Below are positions 41,301 through 51,964 of a stretch of 64,000 bases of DNA, in pieces. Made by a program: the position numbers and the translations under genes. How positions within the stretch are numbered: position 1 is the first letter of the stretch; each line of letters starts with the position of its first letter. The notes beneath the pieces were generated by a model. That model worked only from the letters and a program-made list of their open reading frames with translations. It was not told where the DNA came from and made no database searches. The DNA is from Anaeromyces robustus (lineage: Eukaryota; Neocallimastigomycota; Neocallimastigomycetes; Neocallimastigales; Neocallimastigaceae): the NCBI GenBank assembly GCA_002104895.1, contig MCFG01000365.1, positions 1 through 64,000 on the forward strand, read 5' to 3'.

Positions 41301-42615
41301 TGGTGTTCCCTTTCACAAAACTCTAGATTTAAAATTCGTTATTAGTAAAATGAAAAATAAAGTTAGTAAGGCTTTGTTTTCAATTCAAGGTTTTTTAAAA
41401 AATGATCTGATTCCTATTCCTCTTAAAAGAACTTTATTCTCTGCAAAAGTTATTGGACAAGTTTCCTATTACGCTCCTTTGCTTGGTTCTAACAAAAACA
41501 ATACTAGTTCTACACAAACAATTATTAACAAAGGTTTTTATTGGATTTTAGGCTACTCGAAACCTAATTCTTTTGTTTCTATTTATTGCATCTCAAAAGA
41601 ACTCAATATTCCTCCACTTTCTGGTAAATGTGCTTTAGCTCAGGTTAGATGTTTTAATAAGTGGAAGGACTCCAACTGCATTATCTCTAAGATAGTTAAT
41701 AATGTTGCTACAACAAGAAAATGGACTTGGGACAAAGAAAGTAAAATATTAAATGATAAATTAAACAATATTTCATCCTCTTCTAAAGAAATTATGGAAT
41801 TCTATTGGGACAGAGACATGAACAGTGATAAATCAATTAAAGCTAAAACTTATAAAATGTACAAATTTGAAGAATCAAGGAATTACTTAAAACTTAATCT
41901 AGAATATCCTGAATATAGCAAAGGTTTTAGGTGGATACTTAGGGCAAGATGTGGATATAAAATCGATGCTAGAGTTGCTAAAGCTGCAAAAATGATTAAT
42001 AATTCTTGTCCTAATTGTTGTTCATGTTGTTTCCATTGTGACAGTTATCAGAGAATTGATCATTGGTTTATAAATTGTTTCTTATTTAAAAATCTTCGTA
42101 TTGATCACTTCTCTGATCTAGATAGAAATTTTTTTTATTTTTTAGATAGTCTTTTTAATAGTTTAGTTAGGACCAGTAATAACCCTAGTGTAGATAATAG
42201 AATTAATAGTATTGTTAAGGGTTATAAAAATAGTAATAATATGAGGATTAATAGTATTAGTAATATAGATATATTAGGTAATAAAAAAATAGTTAATAGG
42301 TATAGTATTTATATTTTTTTAATTGGTGGAAGGGATTATGGTTTTAGTGATAGAATTAACAATAGTCCATACAAAATGGAATGGGAATGTTTGTTTAAGT
42401 GTCAGACTGAATCTGGTACTTATTCAAAATCCCCATTCTTGTTGCGATCTGCGGCTCTATTGAATGATATCATGCCTGTTGTCTGTAAAAGACAACATAT
42501 ATTGTTCAATAAATTTAAAACCAACCTCTCCAGGAACGTCAATGCTGATAACACAATAGGACAGCCTAGTAGGGCAAATGCCGATCCTATTTCCGACCCT
42601 AGTGGAATAGGATAG
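38396..42615 (+). CDS. LINE polyprotein: endonuclease + reverse transcriptase (one frameshift)
   Basis: The first part (38396 to about 40850) has an N-terminal region of roughly 175 residues with Asn/Ser-rich stretches. The APE-like endonuclease follows at about residues 178-395, with WNTNGW, QETK, GDFN, SDIDH and SDHKP. Next comes reverse transcriptase from about residue 650 (ASGPDG, PKKGD, NYRGISL, QFGFR, FLDLKKAYDSVP). The second part continues in another frame with LGIQGK, GVRQGCPLSP and the catalytic FADD at about 41080. A C-terminal zinc motif (CPNC...C...HC with DHWFINC) lies at about 42007-42080. Near 40850 the frame steps by one base (ACCTTGG where ACCCTTGG would keep frame), so the catalytic domain is split. 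It could be a loss-of-function deletion, a sequencing error in a C run, or, less likely, a programmed shift. The start ATG at 38396 opens the frame; no earlier in-frame ATG is evident. Confidence 0.9.
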
Positions 42616-42843
42616 ATCAATTTTACTTTAATTCTATATTTAGAATTAAGGGCTTGTATGGATTTATTGTTTTTAAATATTATTATAATATTTTTTTTCC
42701 CTCCAGTATTATTTATTCTTATCTATAATATATTACTGGGTTTTTTTTTTATTTTTTTTAGTATCATTTTTTTCATTACGTGTTTTTTTATGATTCATGT
42801 ATTTTAATATTTAAATTCAATAAAAGTGACGTACAAATTGTGC

Positions 42844-42846
<3 letters not shown>

Positions 42847-42874
<28 letters not shown>
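42847..42874 (+). other. LINE poly(A) tail
   Basis: A 28-base A run directly after the 3' untranslated region (ending acaaattgtgccat), followed by host-like ttttaaataaaata sequence. It marks the 3' end of the element. Confidence 0.8.
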
Positions 42875-42881
<7 letters not shown>

Positions 42882-42983
42882 TAAAATAAAATAAATAGTG
42901 AAATAGAATTTTAAATAAAATAAATTAATTATTTTAAATAAAATAAAAATAAAATAAATAGTGAAATAGAATAAGTTACAAGT

Positions 42984-43396
42984 ATAAATAAAATAAAATA
43001 AAATAAAATAAAATAAAATAAAATAAAATAAAATAAAATAAAATAAAATAAAATAAAATAAAATAAAATAAAATAAAATAAAATAAAATAAAATAAAATA
43101 AAATAAAATAAAATAAAATAAAATAAAATAAAATAAAATAAAATAAAATAAAATAAAATAAAATAAAATAAAATAAAATAAAATAAAATAAAATAAAATA
43201 AAATAAAATAAAATAAAATAAAATAAAATAAAATAAAATAAAATAAAATAAAATAAAATAAAATAAAATAAAATAAAATAAAATAAAATAAAATAAAATA
43301 AAATAAAATAAAATAAAATAAAATAAAATAAAATAAAATAAAATAAAATAAAATAAAATAAAATAAAATAAAATAAAATAAAATAAAATAAAATAA
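42984..43396. repeat. (AAAAT)n microsatellite, about 410 bp
   Basis: About 80 almost perfect pentanucleotide copies. A 130-residue-plus Leu/Phe/Tyr/Ile frame crosses it only because the period of 5 has no stop in that frame. It begins about 110 bases after the LINE tail. Confidence 0.95.
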
Positions 43397-43753
43397 ACAT
43401 TTTTATTTATTGCTATAATTTTTACTTATTTGGGTCAACTTTTTAAAAATTTTTTTATTATATATTATTGGTATTGGTATATTAATGTTATTTATTTTTA
43501 AAAAATAAAGAAAAAATAAGTAAGCAAATAAATAAATGAATAAATAAATAATAAAATAAATAAATAAATTAGAAATATTTATACTTAATGTATATATATA
43601 TAATTAAAAATATAAAAGCGATAAATAGAATAAAAATCTCTTTATATTTCATTAATGTATTATTCACTTAAAAAAATAATTAAATAAATAAAATAAAAAG
43701 TAGTTTAATTATATACATAATAATTAATTATATTATTATTATATTTTTATTCT
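43397..43753. other. Intergenic, no gene seen
   Basis: AT-rich spacer with AAAT runs between the pentamer array and the acyltransferase stop codon. It is the downstream flank of that minus-strand gene. Confidence 0.7.
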
Positions 43754-45064
43754 TTATTCTTTGACATCATTTACCATATAATTATAATAATTCATGGATG
43801 TTTCTTTAACGACTTGTAGGAAACGTTCTGGGCATTGGCAAGGGAAGTTAAACATAAATGAAAAAATATCTTTATTATGGTAACCGTAATAAGTAGGCCA
43901 ATACATATTTTCATAAATATAACTATTCATACGGTATTGAATGTCTTCAAATCCCACACCTACTAAACCTAGATGAGAAGCAAAAACTAAATTAGCTGGA
44001 TTTGGATAATTTTCAGGATAGGTAGATTCACCTGTTTCAAAGTTTCTGGTATTAGCTGAAAAGTAACTATCATCACAACTTTGAGTTTCTGCTAATGATT
44101 TTTTAAGAAGTTGATAACAATTTTTCATATTTTTCAATTTATCAAGTTCCTTTTCAATAAATGGTAATATGAAACCAACATGTGATAAAAATAAACTTTT
44201 TTTCAATAAATCTGTAGCATAAGGTGAAGCACGATTATCAATAGGAATATAAATAGGAATAGAAACATCATCATATTTACCATTATTATATGCTCTTATA
44301 GCTTCATTTTGAATAGCCATTAACATAGCTTGAGGGGTAATACCATGTTTACGACAAAATTTTGAAATTGGAGGGTATGGAACATCCAATTGAACATTTC
44401 TGAAATTTTCATTATCATTTGTAAGAGGTGGAATTAATTGTAAATTTTTATTAATTTTAAAATTAGAATAAGGGTTTGTATCCTTTGGCCATATTTTTTC
44501 AGTTATTTCAGTAGTATACCAATCTTTTTTTCCAAATTCATAAAGTACTGGTTGATGTTTAAAAGATTGAAGTCTTGAATTAAGTTCTTTATCTAAAGCA
44601 TAAGTAGAAGCAATATCAAATAAATCAAAAATACCTCTACCATCTAAAATACAATGACTAGCAATAGCTTTTATTTTAGTTTTCTTTACATTTCCATGTG
44701 TTACTTCAGAAATATGAATTCTCCATAATGGACCTTTAGCAATATCATATTTATCAGGGAGTTTATCTTCTAATATAGGATCATCTACAATTTTTATGAT
44801 ATTATTAAATTGAATTTCCTCATCAGTTGCATAACAATAATATTGAAGATTGTCTTTTTCAGTAATAATTTTTAAACGAAAACCTGGATAATCTATTAAA
44901 AGTGTTTTATAGTGTTTTTTAAGGTTTTTTAAAGCTTTTTCTGCAGTTATAACAGAAGTTGGAACAGTAGCACTAACACTAAGCCATACAGCCGTTTCAG
45001 TAGTTTCTAAACTATCTGCTAAACGAAGAATTTTTCCACTATCTTCAAAAGTTATTTTTTCCAT
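43754..45064 (-). CDS. CoA-dependent acyltransferase, HxxxD (BAHD/condensation-like)
   Basis: A single uninterrupted frame of 436 residues starting at 45064. It has the HxxxDG active-site motif (H137-C-I-L-D141-G) of the chloramphenicol acetyltransferase / BAHD / condensation superfamily, in which the His deprotonates an acceptor hydroxyl or amine attacking an acyl thioester. The N-terminal half has the usual strand-helix layout, including YPGFRLKI and GPLWRIHI before the motif. The C-terminal half has VSIPIYIPIDNR and SHLGLVGVGF, which correspond in position to the second-lobe channel strands. No signal peptide or membrane segment is obvious, so it is probably cytosolic. The acceptor substrate cannot be read from the sequence. 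Lack of introns next to the intron-rich YSH1 and phosphatase genes fits an acquired or retroposed gene, but this is inference. The flanks are AT-rich with no partner biosynthetic gene. Confidence 0.75.
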   Translation of the reverse strand: MEKITFEDSGKILRLADSLETTETAVWLSVSATVPTSVITAEKALKNLKKHYKTLLIDYPGFRLKIITEKDNLQYYCYATDEEIQFNNIIKIVDDPILEDKLPDKYDIAKGPLWRIHISEVTHGNVKKTKIKAIASHCILDGRGIFDLFDIASTYALDKELNSRLQSFKHQPVLYEFGKKDWYTTEITEKIWPKDTNPYSNFKINKNLQLIPPLTNDNENFRNVQLDVPYPPISKFCRKHGITPQAMLMAIQNEAIRAYNNGKYDDVSIPIYIPIDNRASPYATDLLKKSLFLSHVGFILPFIEKELDKLKNMKNCYQLLKKSLAETQSCDDSYFSANTRNFETGESTYPENYPNPANLVFASHLGLVGVGFEDIQYRMNSYIYENMYWPTYYGYHNKDIFSFMFNFPCQCPERFLQVVKETSMNYYNYMVNDVKE

Positions 45065-46394
45065 TTTTTATAATACTTGATATAATAATTGATATTATTA
45101 TTAATATTATTAATATTATTAATATTATTTATATTATTTATATTATTTATATTATTTTTATTTTATTATTTTATATTAATTTATTTAATATTATTTTAAA
45201 TATTATTAAATATTATTATAATATTTATATTTCTATTAATTTGCTTAATATTCTTTTTTTTTTTTTTTAATTTTTTTTAATTATTTATTTTATATAAATG
45301 AATTTATGAAAAAAAAAAAAATAAAAAAAATTTTTGTTTATTTATTAGTATATTTATATAATAATAAATAAAAAGTGAAATAGTATATTTACTAAACCAC
45401 AAAAAAAAATATATTTTTTTTTAATATATCCAAAAATCTCAAAAAAAAAAAAAAAAGTTTATTTTAATATATATTTAAAAAGATCCAATAAAATTTATTA
45501 TTATAAAAATATATTATTGTATTATATATTAATATTATTATTATATATATTTAAAATAATGAAATAATATAATAAATAATTAATATCTTTCATTCACAAT
45601 CAAATAAAATTATTGGATAAAAAATTAACTTTAGATTTATTTTTTTGGTTTAAACAAATATAAAATTTTCTTAAAAAACAAAAGTAATTAAAAGTATTAA
45701 AAAGAAAAATAATTTTTTTTTAATATATTATTATTACATATTATTTTTTATTATGTTTTTATATCTATTAAGGATTTTTTTATTTAAAAGAAATTAAAAT
45801 TATAAAGAATTTTATAAAATAAAAGTAAAAGTTATTTATAATTATTATTATAATATGTATGATATAAAAGAATGATACTGATATTTATTTTGTATCTTTA
45901 ATATATTTTAGGAACGCGACAGTTGGGGAACACGACAATATAATATTTTCATAATAAGATATTTATTTTATGTTTTAATAGACTATTTATTTATTTAAAA
46001 ATAATTAATTACATTTAAATTATAATTATAAATAAAATATATTTATTCCAATAATTAAATATAATATTAATTCTATTTAAAACATGTTTATAATGACAAT
46101 AATAACTATTTCTGAAAATTAATATTGAAAACCTTGTGTTGAAAATAATAATTCTTTTAAATTATAAAATATTGATAATAAAATTCTTCTAAAAATTCTT
46201 TTATACTTATCTGGAGCAATTCCCTAACTCAGGAAAAGTCCTCGTTTAATTTTATTATTATTATTTTTCTTTTATATCTATATTTTAATTATTTATCCAA
46301 TCATTTACATATTATTATCCAATAATATGATTGAATATTTATTTATAGAACCATATACTCATTCTTTATATAACTATCTTGTATCAAGAAAAAT
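45065..46394. other. Intergenic, promoter side of the acyltransferase
   Basis: AT-rich, with ATT/TTA runs directly upstream of the acyltransferase start. A short GC-richer patch at about 45913-45940 contains the near-repeat gaacgcgaca / gaacacgaca, and another lies at about 46208-46245. No coding frame or RNA gene is recognised. Confidence 0.6.
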
Positions 46395-46894
46395 GTCAAA
46401 CCAGTTTTTATCCTGGTTGTTAAGGCGTTGTCTTAGCATACATAAGGTCTCTGGTTCGACCTCGCGGGTCTGATGTTTCCTCTATGTGGGTTTTTCATCA
46501 GGACTTGTTCGACCGCCAGGTTAAGTATTGTCCTTCCTTAATTATACCAAACTTCTTAATTTAATAATTTATTGTACTGCCTGACACTTATAGTCTTTAA
46601 TATTGTTTCTTTGAGAAAATCCAACCTGTACCAATCAATAATGTAGAATAACCAAGTGAATTAGAATCACGTGAACATTGGGCTTTTCATCAGCCTTGTT
46701 TGAGGTTTGTCGGGCACCGAGAATGTGTGGCTTGCGGATATAAATTCAGCAATTATTGTACATGATTGGGAAAGCCGAAGCTGACTTTCAGTATGGCAGT
46801 CCATGAGGGACACACTACCACCTAATTATTAGGGAGTGGGCTTACTGCTTCACATTAGGGAAGGTCAAAGAAGCATACCCCGGTCATAGCAAAA
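46395..46894 (+). mobile_element. SINE-like island with a tRNA-Ala-like head
   Basis: A roughly 500-base block much richer in G+C than its surroundings and without an open frame. Its first 75 bases resemble tRNA-Ala(AGC): A-box-like tggttgttaaggc near 46414, anticodon loop ttagcat near 46434, and B-box-like ggttcgacctc at 46453-46463. The anticodon and T stems do not pair well, so it is not a functional tRNA. Two internal segments are related to each other (gggtttttcatcagg near 46488 and gggcttttcatcagc near 46680). The block ends in an A-rich tail, and aagaaaaat at 46386-46394 recurs at 46895-46903 as a possible but A-rich target-site duplication. These features fit a tRNA-derived SINE, which would use a LINE's machinery. 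An unknown non-coding RNA gene is the alternative. Confidence 0.5.
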
Positions 46895-46903
46895 AAGAAA
46901 AAT

Positions 46904-47256
46904 AAAATTTGTTTTTATAAAATTTTTTTTTATAAAAACAAATTTTAAAATACAAAAATTAATTAAAATACATAATATATAATACATAATATAATATAAT
47001 ATAATATAATATAATATGATATAATATAATATAATATATATATATTTTAATAAAATAAATATTAAGTAATACAAGAAAAAAAAAAAAAAAAAATTAATTT
47101 AAAATTAAAAAGTGACTTAGTAAATATTTATATATTTACTGAATCATTTTTTTTTCAGAAAAAAAAAAAAAAAGAATAATTCTAAGAATTTCATAATGAA
47201 AATAAATAATCAATAAAAAAATACATAAGATCTATAAAATAGAAATATTTTTTATA

Positions 47257-47317
<61 letters not shown>

Positions 47318-47484
47318 TTAATATTTTTTTTTATTATTCCTTTATTCCTTTCTTTCATTATTATTGATTTTCTTATTATTTTTAATTTTAAATTTATTTT
47401 TATTATTATTTTTATTATTATTATTTTAATATTTTATTATTCCTTTATTACATTTTATTATTTTTTCTATTATTATTTATATTC

Positions 47485-47517
<33 letters not shown>

Positions 47518-47941
47518 TTTTGTTTTGTTATAATTTTTTATTCTTTTTTTTTTTGCTTTTCAATTTTTATTATTATTATTATTATTATTATTTTTTTTTT
47601 GTTTTGTTATAATTTTTATTCTTTTTTTGCTTTTTAATTTTTTTTTATTATTTAATTATCATTATACTATTATTAATATTATTATTTATTAATTTTAATA
47701 TTGAACTTTTAAACAATATTTATTTAAAAAAAAAAAAAAATATCCAACAAACAATAATTATTATTAATATTTTAAAATATTATTAAAATTATGTATTAAT
47801 AATATGAAATAAATTAATATTTCATATTATTTATTATTATATATATATTATATTTTTATTTTATTATATATATAAAGATAGTATAATATATATACATATA
47901 TATTATATTATATTTATATTGTATATATATATATATTTTAA
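46904..47941. other. Intergenic, no gene seen
   Basis: AT-rich sequence with a TATAA repeat (about 46985-47050) and two to three ATT arrays (about 47260-47316 and 47480-47590). It is the 3' flank of the minus-strand ankyrin gene. Confidence 0.7.
47260..47316. repeat. (ATT)n microsatellite
   Basis: About 19 uninterrupted ATT copies. Related shorter runs follow at 47493-47515 and 47571-47590. Confidence 0.9.
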
Positions 47942-50900
47942 TTATTGATAACTTGGAGGTATATAATATGGATATGGATTTGGATATAAATATGTATATT
48001 GTTGATTAGTTGGCATTCCATATTGTTGTGGTACTTGATAAGGTTGGTTCGTTGGTGAAGTTGATGTAGAATTCTGTTTATTTTGGGATGGTATTTGAAT
48101 AGATTGGTTTATTGGTATTGATTGTTGTTGTTGTTACTGTTGTGGGTTATGAATTGGATAATGATAATGTTGATTAAATGGTGGCTGTAAAGGTGTAGGT
48201 GAAAATGTTTGGTATTGTTGAGAAGGAGCAGATGGTATTTCTTGTTTAGAATTTTGAAATAGTGATTGTGATGGTGTAGGCGGAGGTGTTTGATATTGTT
48301 GAGAAGGAGCAGATGGCATTGCTTGTTGAGAATTTTCGGGTTGTGGTTGTTCAGGTGTAAGTGGATATGTTTGATATTGTTGAGAAGGAGCAGATGGTAT
48401 TGCTTGTTGAGAATTTTCAGGTTGTGATTGCTGTGGTTGTGATGTAGGATTTTGGGATGGTGAAGATGGTGGAGGTGGTGGAGGTGGTGCTTGGTAAGGT
48501 TGATAAGGTTGATATGGTTGATATGGTTGATATGGTTGATAAGATGGATAAGATGGATAGGGTTGATTAGGTTGATTAGGTAAAGTAGATGAAGTGTGTA
48601 AAGTAGGTGAAGTAGGTAAAGTAGGTAAAGTAGGTGAAGTAGGTAAAGTAGGTGAAGTAGGTGAAGTAGGTAAAGTAGGTGAAGCAGGTAAAGTAGGTGA
48701 AGCAGGTACTGTAGAAGAAGAAGAAGTAGGAATTTGATTAGAATGTGTAGGTGATACAAAATTTTGAGGAGGAGGAGGAGGAGGAGATTGATAAGGTTGA
48801 TATGGTTGAGAAGATGACATTGATTGTTGTGGTTGTGGTTGTGGTTGTTGTTGTTGTTGTTGATATGAATAAGAATTTGGATATGGATATGAATAAATAT
48901 AAGTATATGGAGGATAAGAATACATATAAGGATTAGGATTATTTGATGATGTTGGTCCATCATTTTGATTATATGAAGGAGAAGGTATTTTATCATCATT
49001 ATTAATTTGAACATTGTTTTGAGGTTTTGGTTTTGTTCTCATCAAAACTTTATCAAAATGTTTAGAAAGTATACTATTATTATCATCAAAAATTAAATTA
49101 ACTGTACCATTTTCACTATGTTTATTTAACATTTTAATTATATCATTAAATATTTCTGATATATCTTTAATACCTATAATATTATTTTTATTAGCATATT
49201 TTATAATCAAGTTAACTATTATAATACTATTAATAAAAACTGCTTTTAAAAATGGATAGGTTCCATATTTATTTTGTTCATTAATTTTTAAATTAATGTC
49301 ATTATTATTAGCATAATCTAAAATAGATTTAACCATTTCAGTATTATTATTATTTGTAGCCATTAAAAGTGGATCCATTCCATTCCCTCCCTTTTCATTC
49401 ATATCTATAATAATATTTTTTTTATTAGCATAATTTATAATTAATTTAAATAATTCATCATTATTTTCATTAATAGAAAATAAGAATGGGCTTTGTCCAA
49501 TTTTTTCATCCTTTTTATTAATACTTAAAGTTATATTATTATTAATAGCAATATCTACAATCCATCTGATTTTATTAATATCATTACTAAGAATAACATT
49601 TAAAAATTCTTCATCAATAATGTTTTTCATTTCTATTTCTTTGGTTTTTTTAATATAGTTAAATTTTTTAGATAATTCACTATTATCATTAAAGACAATA
49701 TCAATTCTATTTTCTTGATTATATTTATATAATAATTCCATAATTTCATTATTTATTTCTGAAATACTTTTTGCACCGTCATTATTATCATCTGATATTA
49801 AGTTATGTAAATCTTCTTCTTTTAAGTTTAAAATTATATTATTTTTTATAGCATAATCAATAATTAATTGAACCATATCGATCTTATTATTAACAACAGC
49901 TTTTAATAAAGGCGTTACACCATTCTTATTTTGTTTATTCATTTTTAAAATAATGTTATTCTTTTTGGCATAATTTATAATTAATTCTACTATTTTTTTA
50001 TTATTAGTATAAACTGCTTTTAAAAGAGGATAAGTTCTAAATCTATTTGAAATGTTAATTTCTAGAATTATATTATTCTCATTAGAATAATCTATAATTG
50101 ATTTAACCATTTCAATATTGTTATTATTTGTTGCCATTAAAAGTAGGTAATTCTCATTTTCATCTTTTTCATTTAAATTCAAAATAATATTCTTACTTCT
50201 TGCATAATTCATAATTAATTTAAATATTTCGAGATTATTATTTTGTATGGAGAGTAAAATTGAGTCTAAACCATATACATTTTTATCATTTATATTTAAA
50301 TTTATATTATTTTGTTCAGCGAAATCTATAATGAATTTAACTATATTACTATTATCATTAGAAATAGCATACAAAAGTGGATAAAAAGCTTCTCTATCCT
50401 TTATATTAATTTTTAAATCTACATTATTTTTATTGGCATAATCTAAAATTAATTTTGTTATTACAGTATTATTACTTGAAACTGCTTTTAGAAGAGGATT
50501 TATTCCATTATTATCTTTTTCATTTATAATCATATTTAGATTAATTTTATTTGCATATTCGAAAATTGATCCAACAATTTCAAAGTTAGAATTATTCATT
50601 GCTTTTAAAAGTGGATAACACCCTTCTTTATCTTTTATATCTATTTTCAAATCAATATTATTCTTACTGGCATAATCCAACATTAATTTAACAATTTTAT
50701 TATTATTATTTGAAACTGCTTTTAATAGCGGGTTCATTCCACTATTATCTTTTTCATTTATATTTAAATGAATACTAACTTTATTGGCATATTCAATAAT
50801 TAATTTAAATATTTCAAGGTTAGATTTATCAATGGATTTTAAAATTGGATAAGATCCTTCATTATCTTTTTCATATAAACTTAATATAATATGTTTTTGT

Positions 50901-51964
50901 TCAGCATAATCTATTAATAATTTTACTTTTTCACTACTGTTTTTTTCCACCGCTAATAAAAGTGGATAAATTCCATTCATATATTTTCCATTTAAATCCA
51001 AGATAATATTATTTCTAATGGAATAATTGATAATTAATTTCATAAATTCAATATTATCAGAATATAATGTTAATAAAAGTGGATATCTGGCCAAATTATC
51101 TTTTTTATTTATATCTAAAAAAACATTATATTTACAAGCATAACCTATTATTAATTTAGTCATTTCTATATTATCATTAATTATTGCAAGTAAAAGTGGA
51201 TATAATCTATCATTATTTTGCTCATTAACTTTTAAAATAATATTATTATTGCGAGCATAAATTATAATTAATTTTACTATTTCAATAGAATTTATCTTCG
51301 TGGCCTGTAAAAGAGGATAAGTTCCAAGTAATTCTGATTCATTCAAATTCAAAATGATATTACTTTTATTGGCATAATCTATAATTAATTGAATCATTTC
51401 TATATTTCTGTTTTCGACAGCTAATAAAAATGGATATTTTCTGTTATTATTTTGTTCATTTATTTTCAATAATATATTATTATTATTAGCATAATCCATA
51501 ATTAATTTAACTATTTCTACATTATTATTGGAAGATGCACATAAAAAAGGATAATTGCCATTTATATTTTGATGATTTATTTCTAAAATAATTCTTTTTT
51601 TATTGGCATAATTTTGTAATAACTGAAACATTTCAGTATTATTATTTTTGACAGATATTAATAAGGGATAATCCTCTTCATTGTTTGTTTCATTAATTTT
51701 TAAATTAATTTTATTTAAATCGGTATAATTTATAATTAACTTTATTATTTCAATACTATTGTTTTGAGTAGCAATTATTAGTGGAGAAATTCCATCTTCA
51801 TTTTTTCCTACGTTTAAAATAAATTTTTTCTTATTGGCTTTATCTATACTTAATTTAACATTTTCAATATTATTCTCGGTGATACCTTTTATAAATAACT
51901 TTTGTATTTCTATTCTTACATTTTCTTTTATTTTTTTTTTCTCTTTATTATTAAAAATACCCAT
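47942..51964 (-). CDS. Ankyrin-repeat / Pro-Gln-rich protein with internal stop
   Basis: The frame starts at 51964 and runs 1276 codons to TAA at 48134-48136. About 20 ankyrin-like repeats have a period near 39 residues (canonical 33), each with a YPLLLAV-type first helix and KLIIDYANKNNI-type second helix, then about ten residues with N(E/D)KDNxG. Seventeen repeats are followed by a non-ankyrin cap (ISEINNEIMELL...SELSKKF), then three repeats and a second related cap (ISEIFNDIIKML...SILSKHF). The last 260 residues are Pro/Gln/Ser/Tyr-rich, with YQP, SPTLPT and three 27-residue repeats containing PSAPSQQYQT. After TAA the same frame stays open for 63 more codons of the same composition, to TAA at 47942-47944, so the stop is probably a C-to-T nonsense change of a CAA, or a read-through site. 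Repeats suggest protein binding; the partner and location are unknown. No introns. Confidence 0.8.

Larger units (their letters stand above)
37754..42874 (+). mobile_element. Near full-length LINE (APE-type non-LTR retrotransposon)
   Basis: The element comprises a structured 5' untranslated region (37754-38395), one long coding region for an endonuclease/reverse transcriptase polyprotein (38396-42615, with one frameshift), a 3' untranslated region, and a 28-base poly(A) tail at 42847-42874. Base composition and codon use are clearly less AT-rich than the neighbouring host genes, which suggests a distinct evolutionary history or recent spread. It is inserted in the 3' flank of the intact phosphatase; the equivalent flank of the duplicate copy lacks it. 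A diverged copy of its 3' end is at 24380-24730. There is no separate upstream ORF1, but the polyprotein has its own N-terminal extension. Confidence 0.93.

Noticed and set aside
42804-43400. 198-codon frame of Leu/Phe/Tyr/Ile repeats on the minus strand
   Set aside because: Translation of the AAAAT pentamer array; the period of 5 avoids stops by chance.
46402-46475. Functional tRNA-Ala(AGC)
   Set aside because: Boxes and the anticodon loop are recognisable, but the anticodon and T stems do not pair and no acceptor stem closes it; better explained as a SINE head.
48109-49014. 301-codon His/Leu/Ile-rich frame on the minus strand
   Set aside because: An alternative frame over the Pro/Gln-rich part of the ankyrin gene; composition is explained by the CCA/CAA codons of the real frame.
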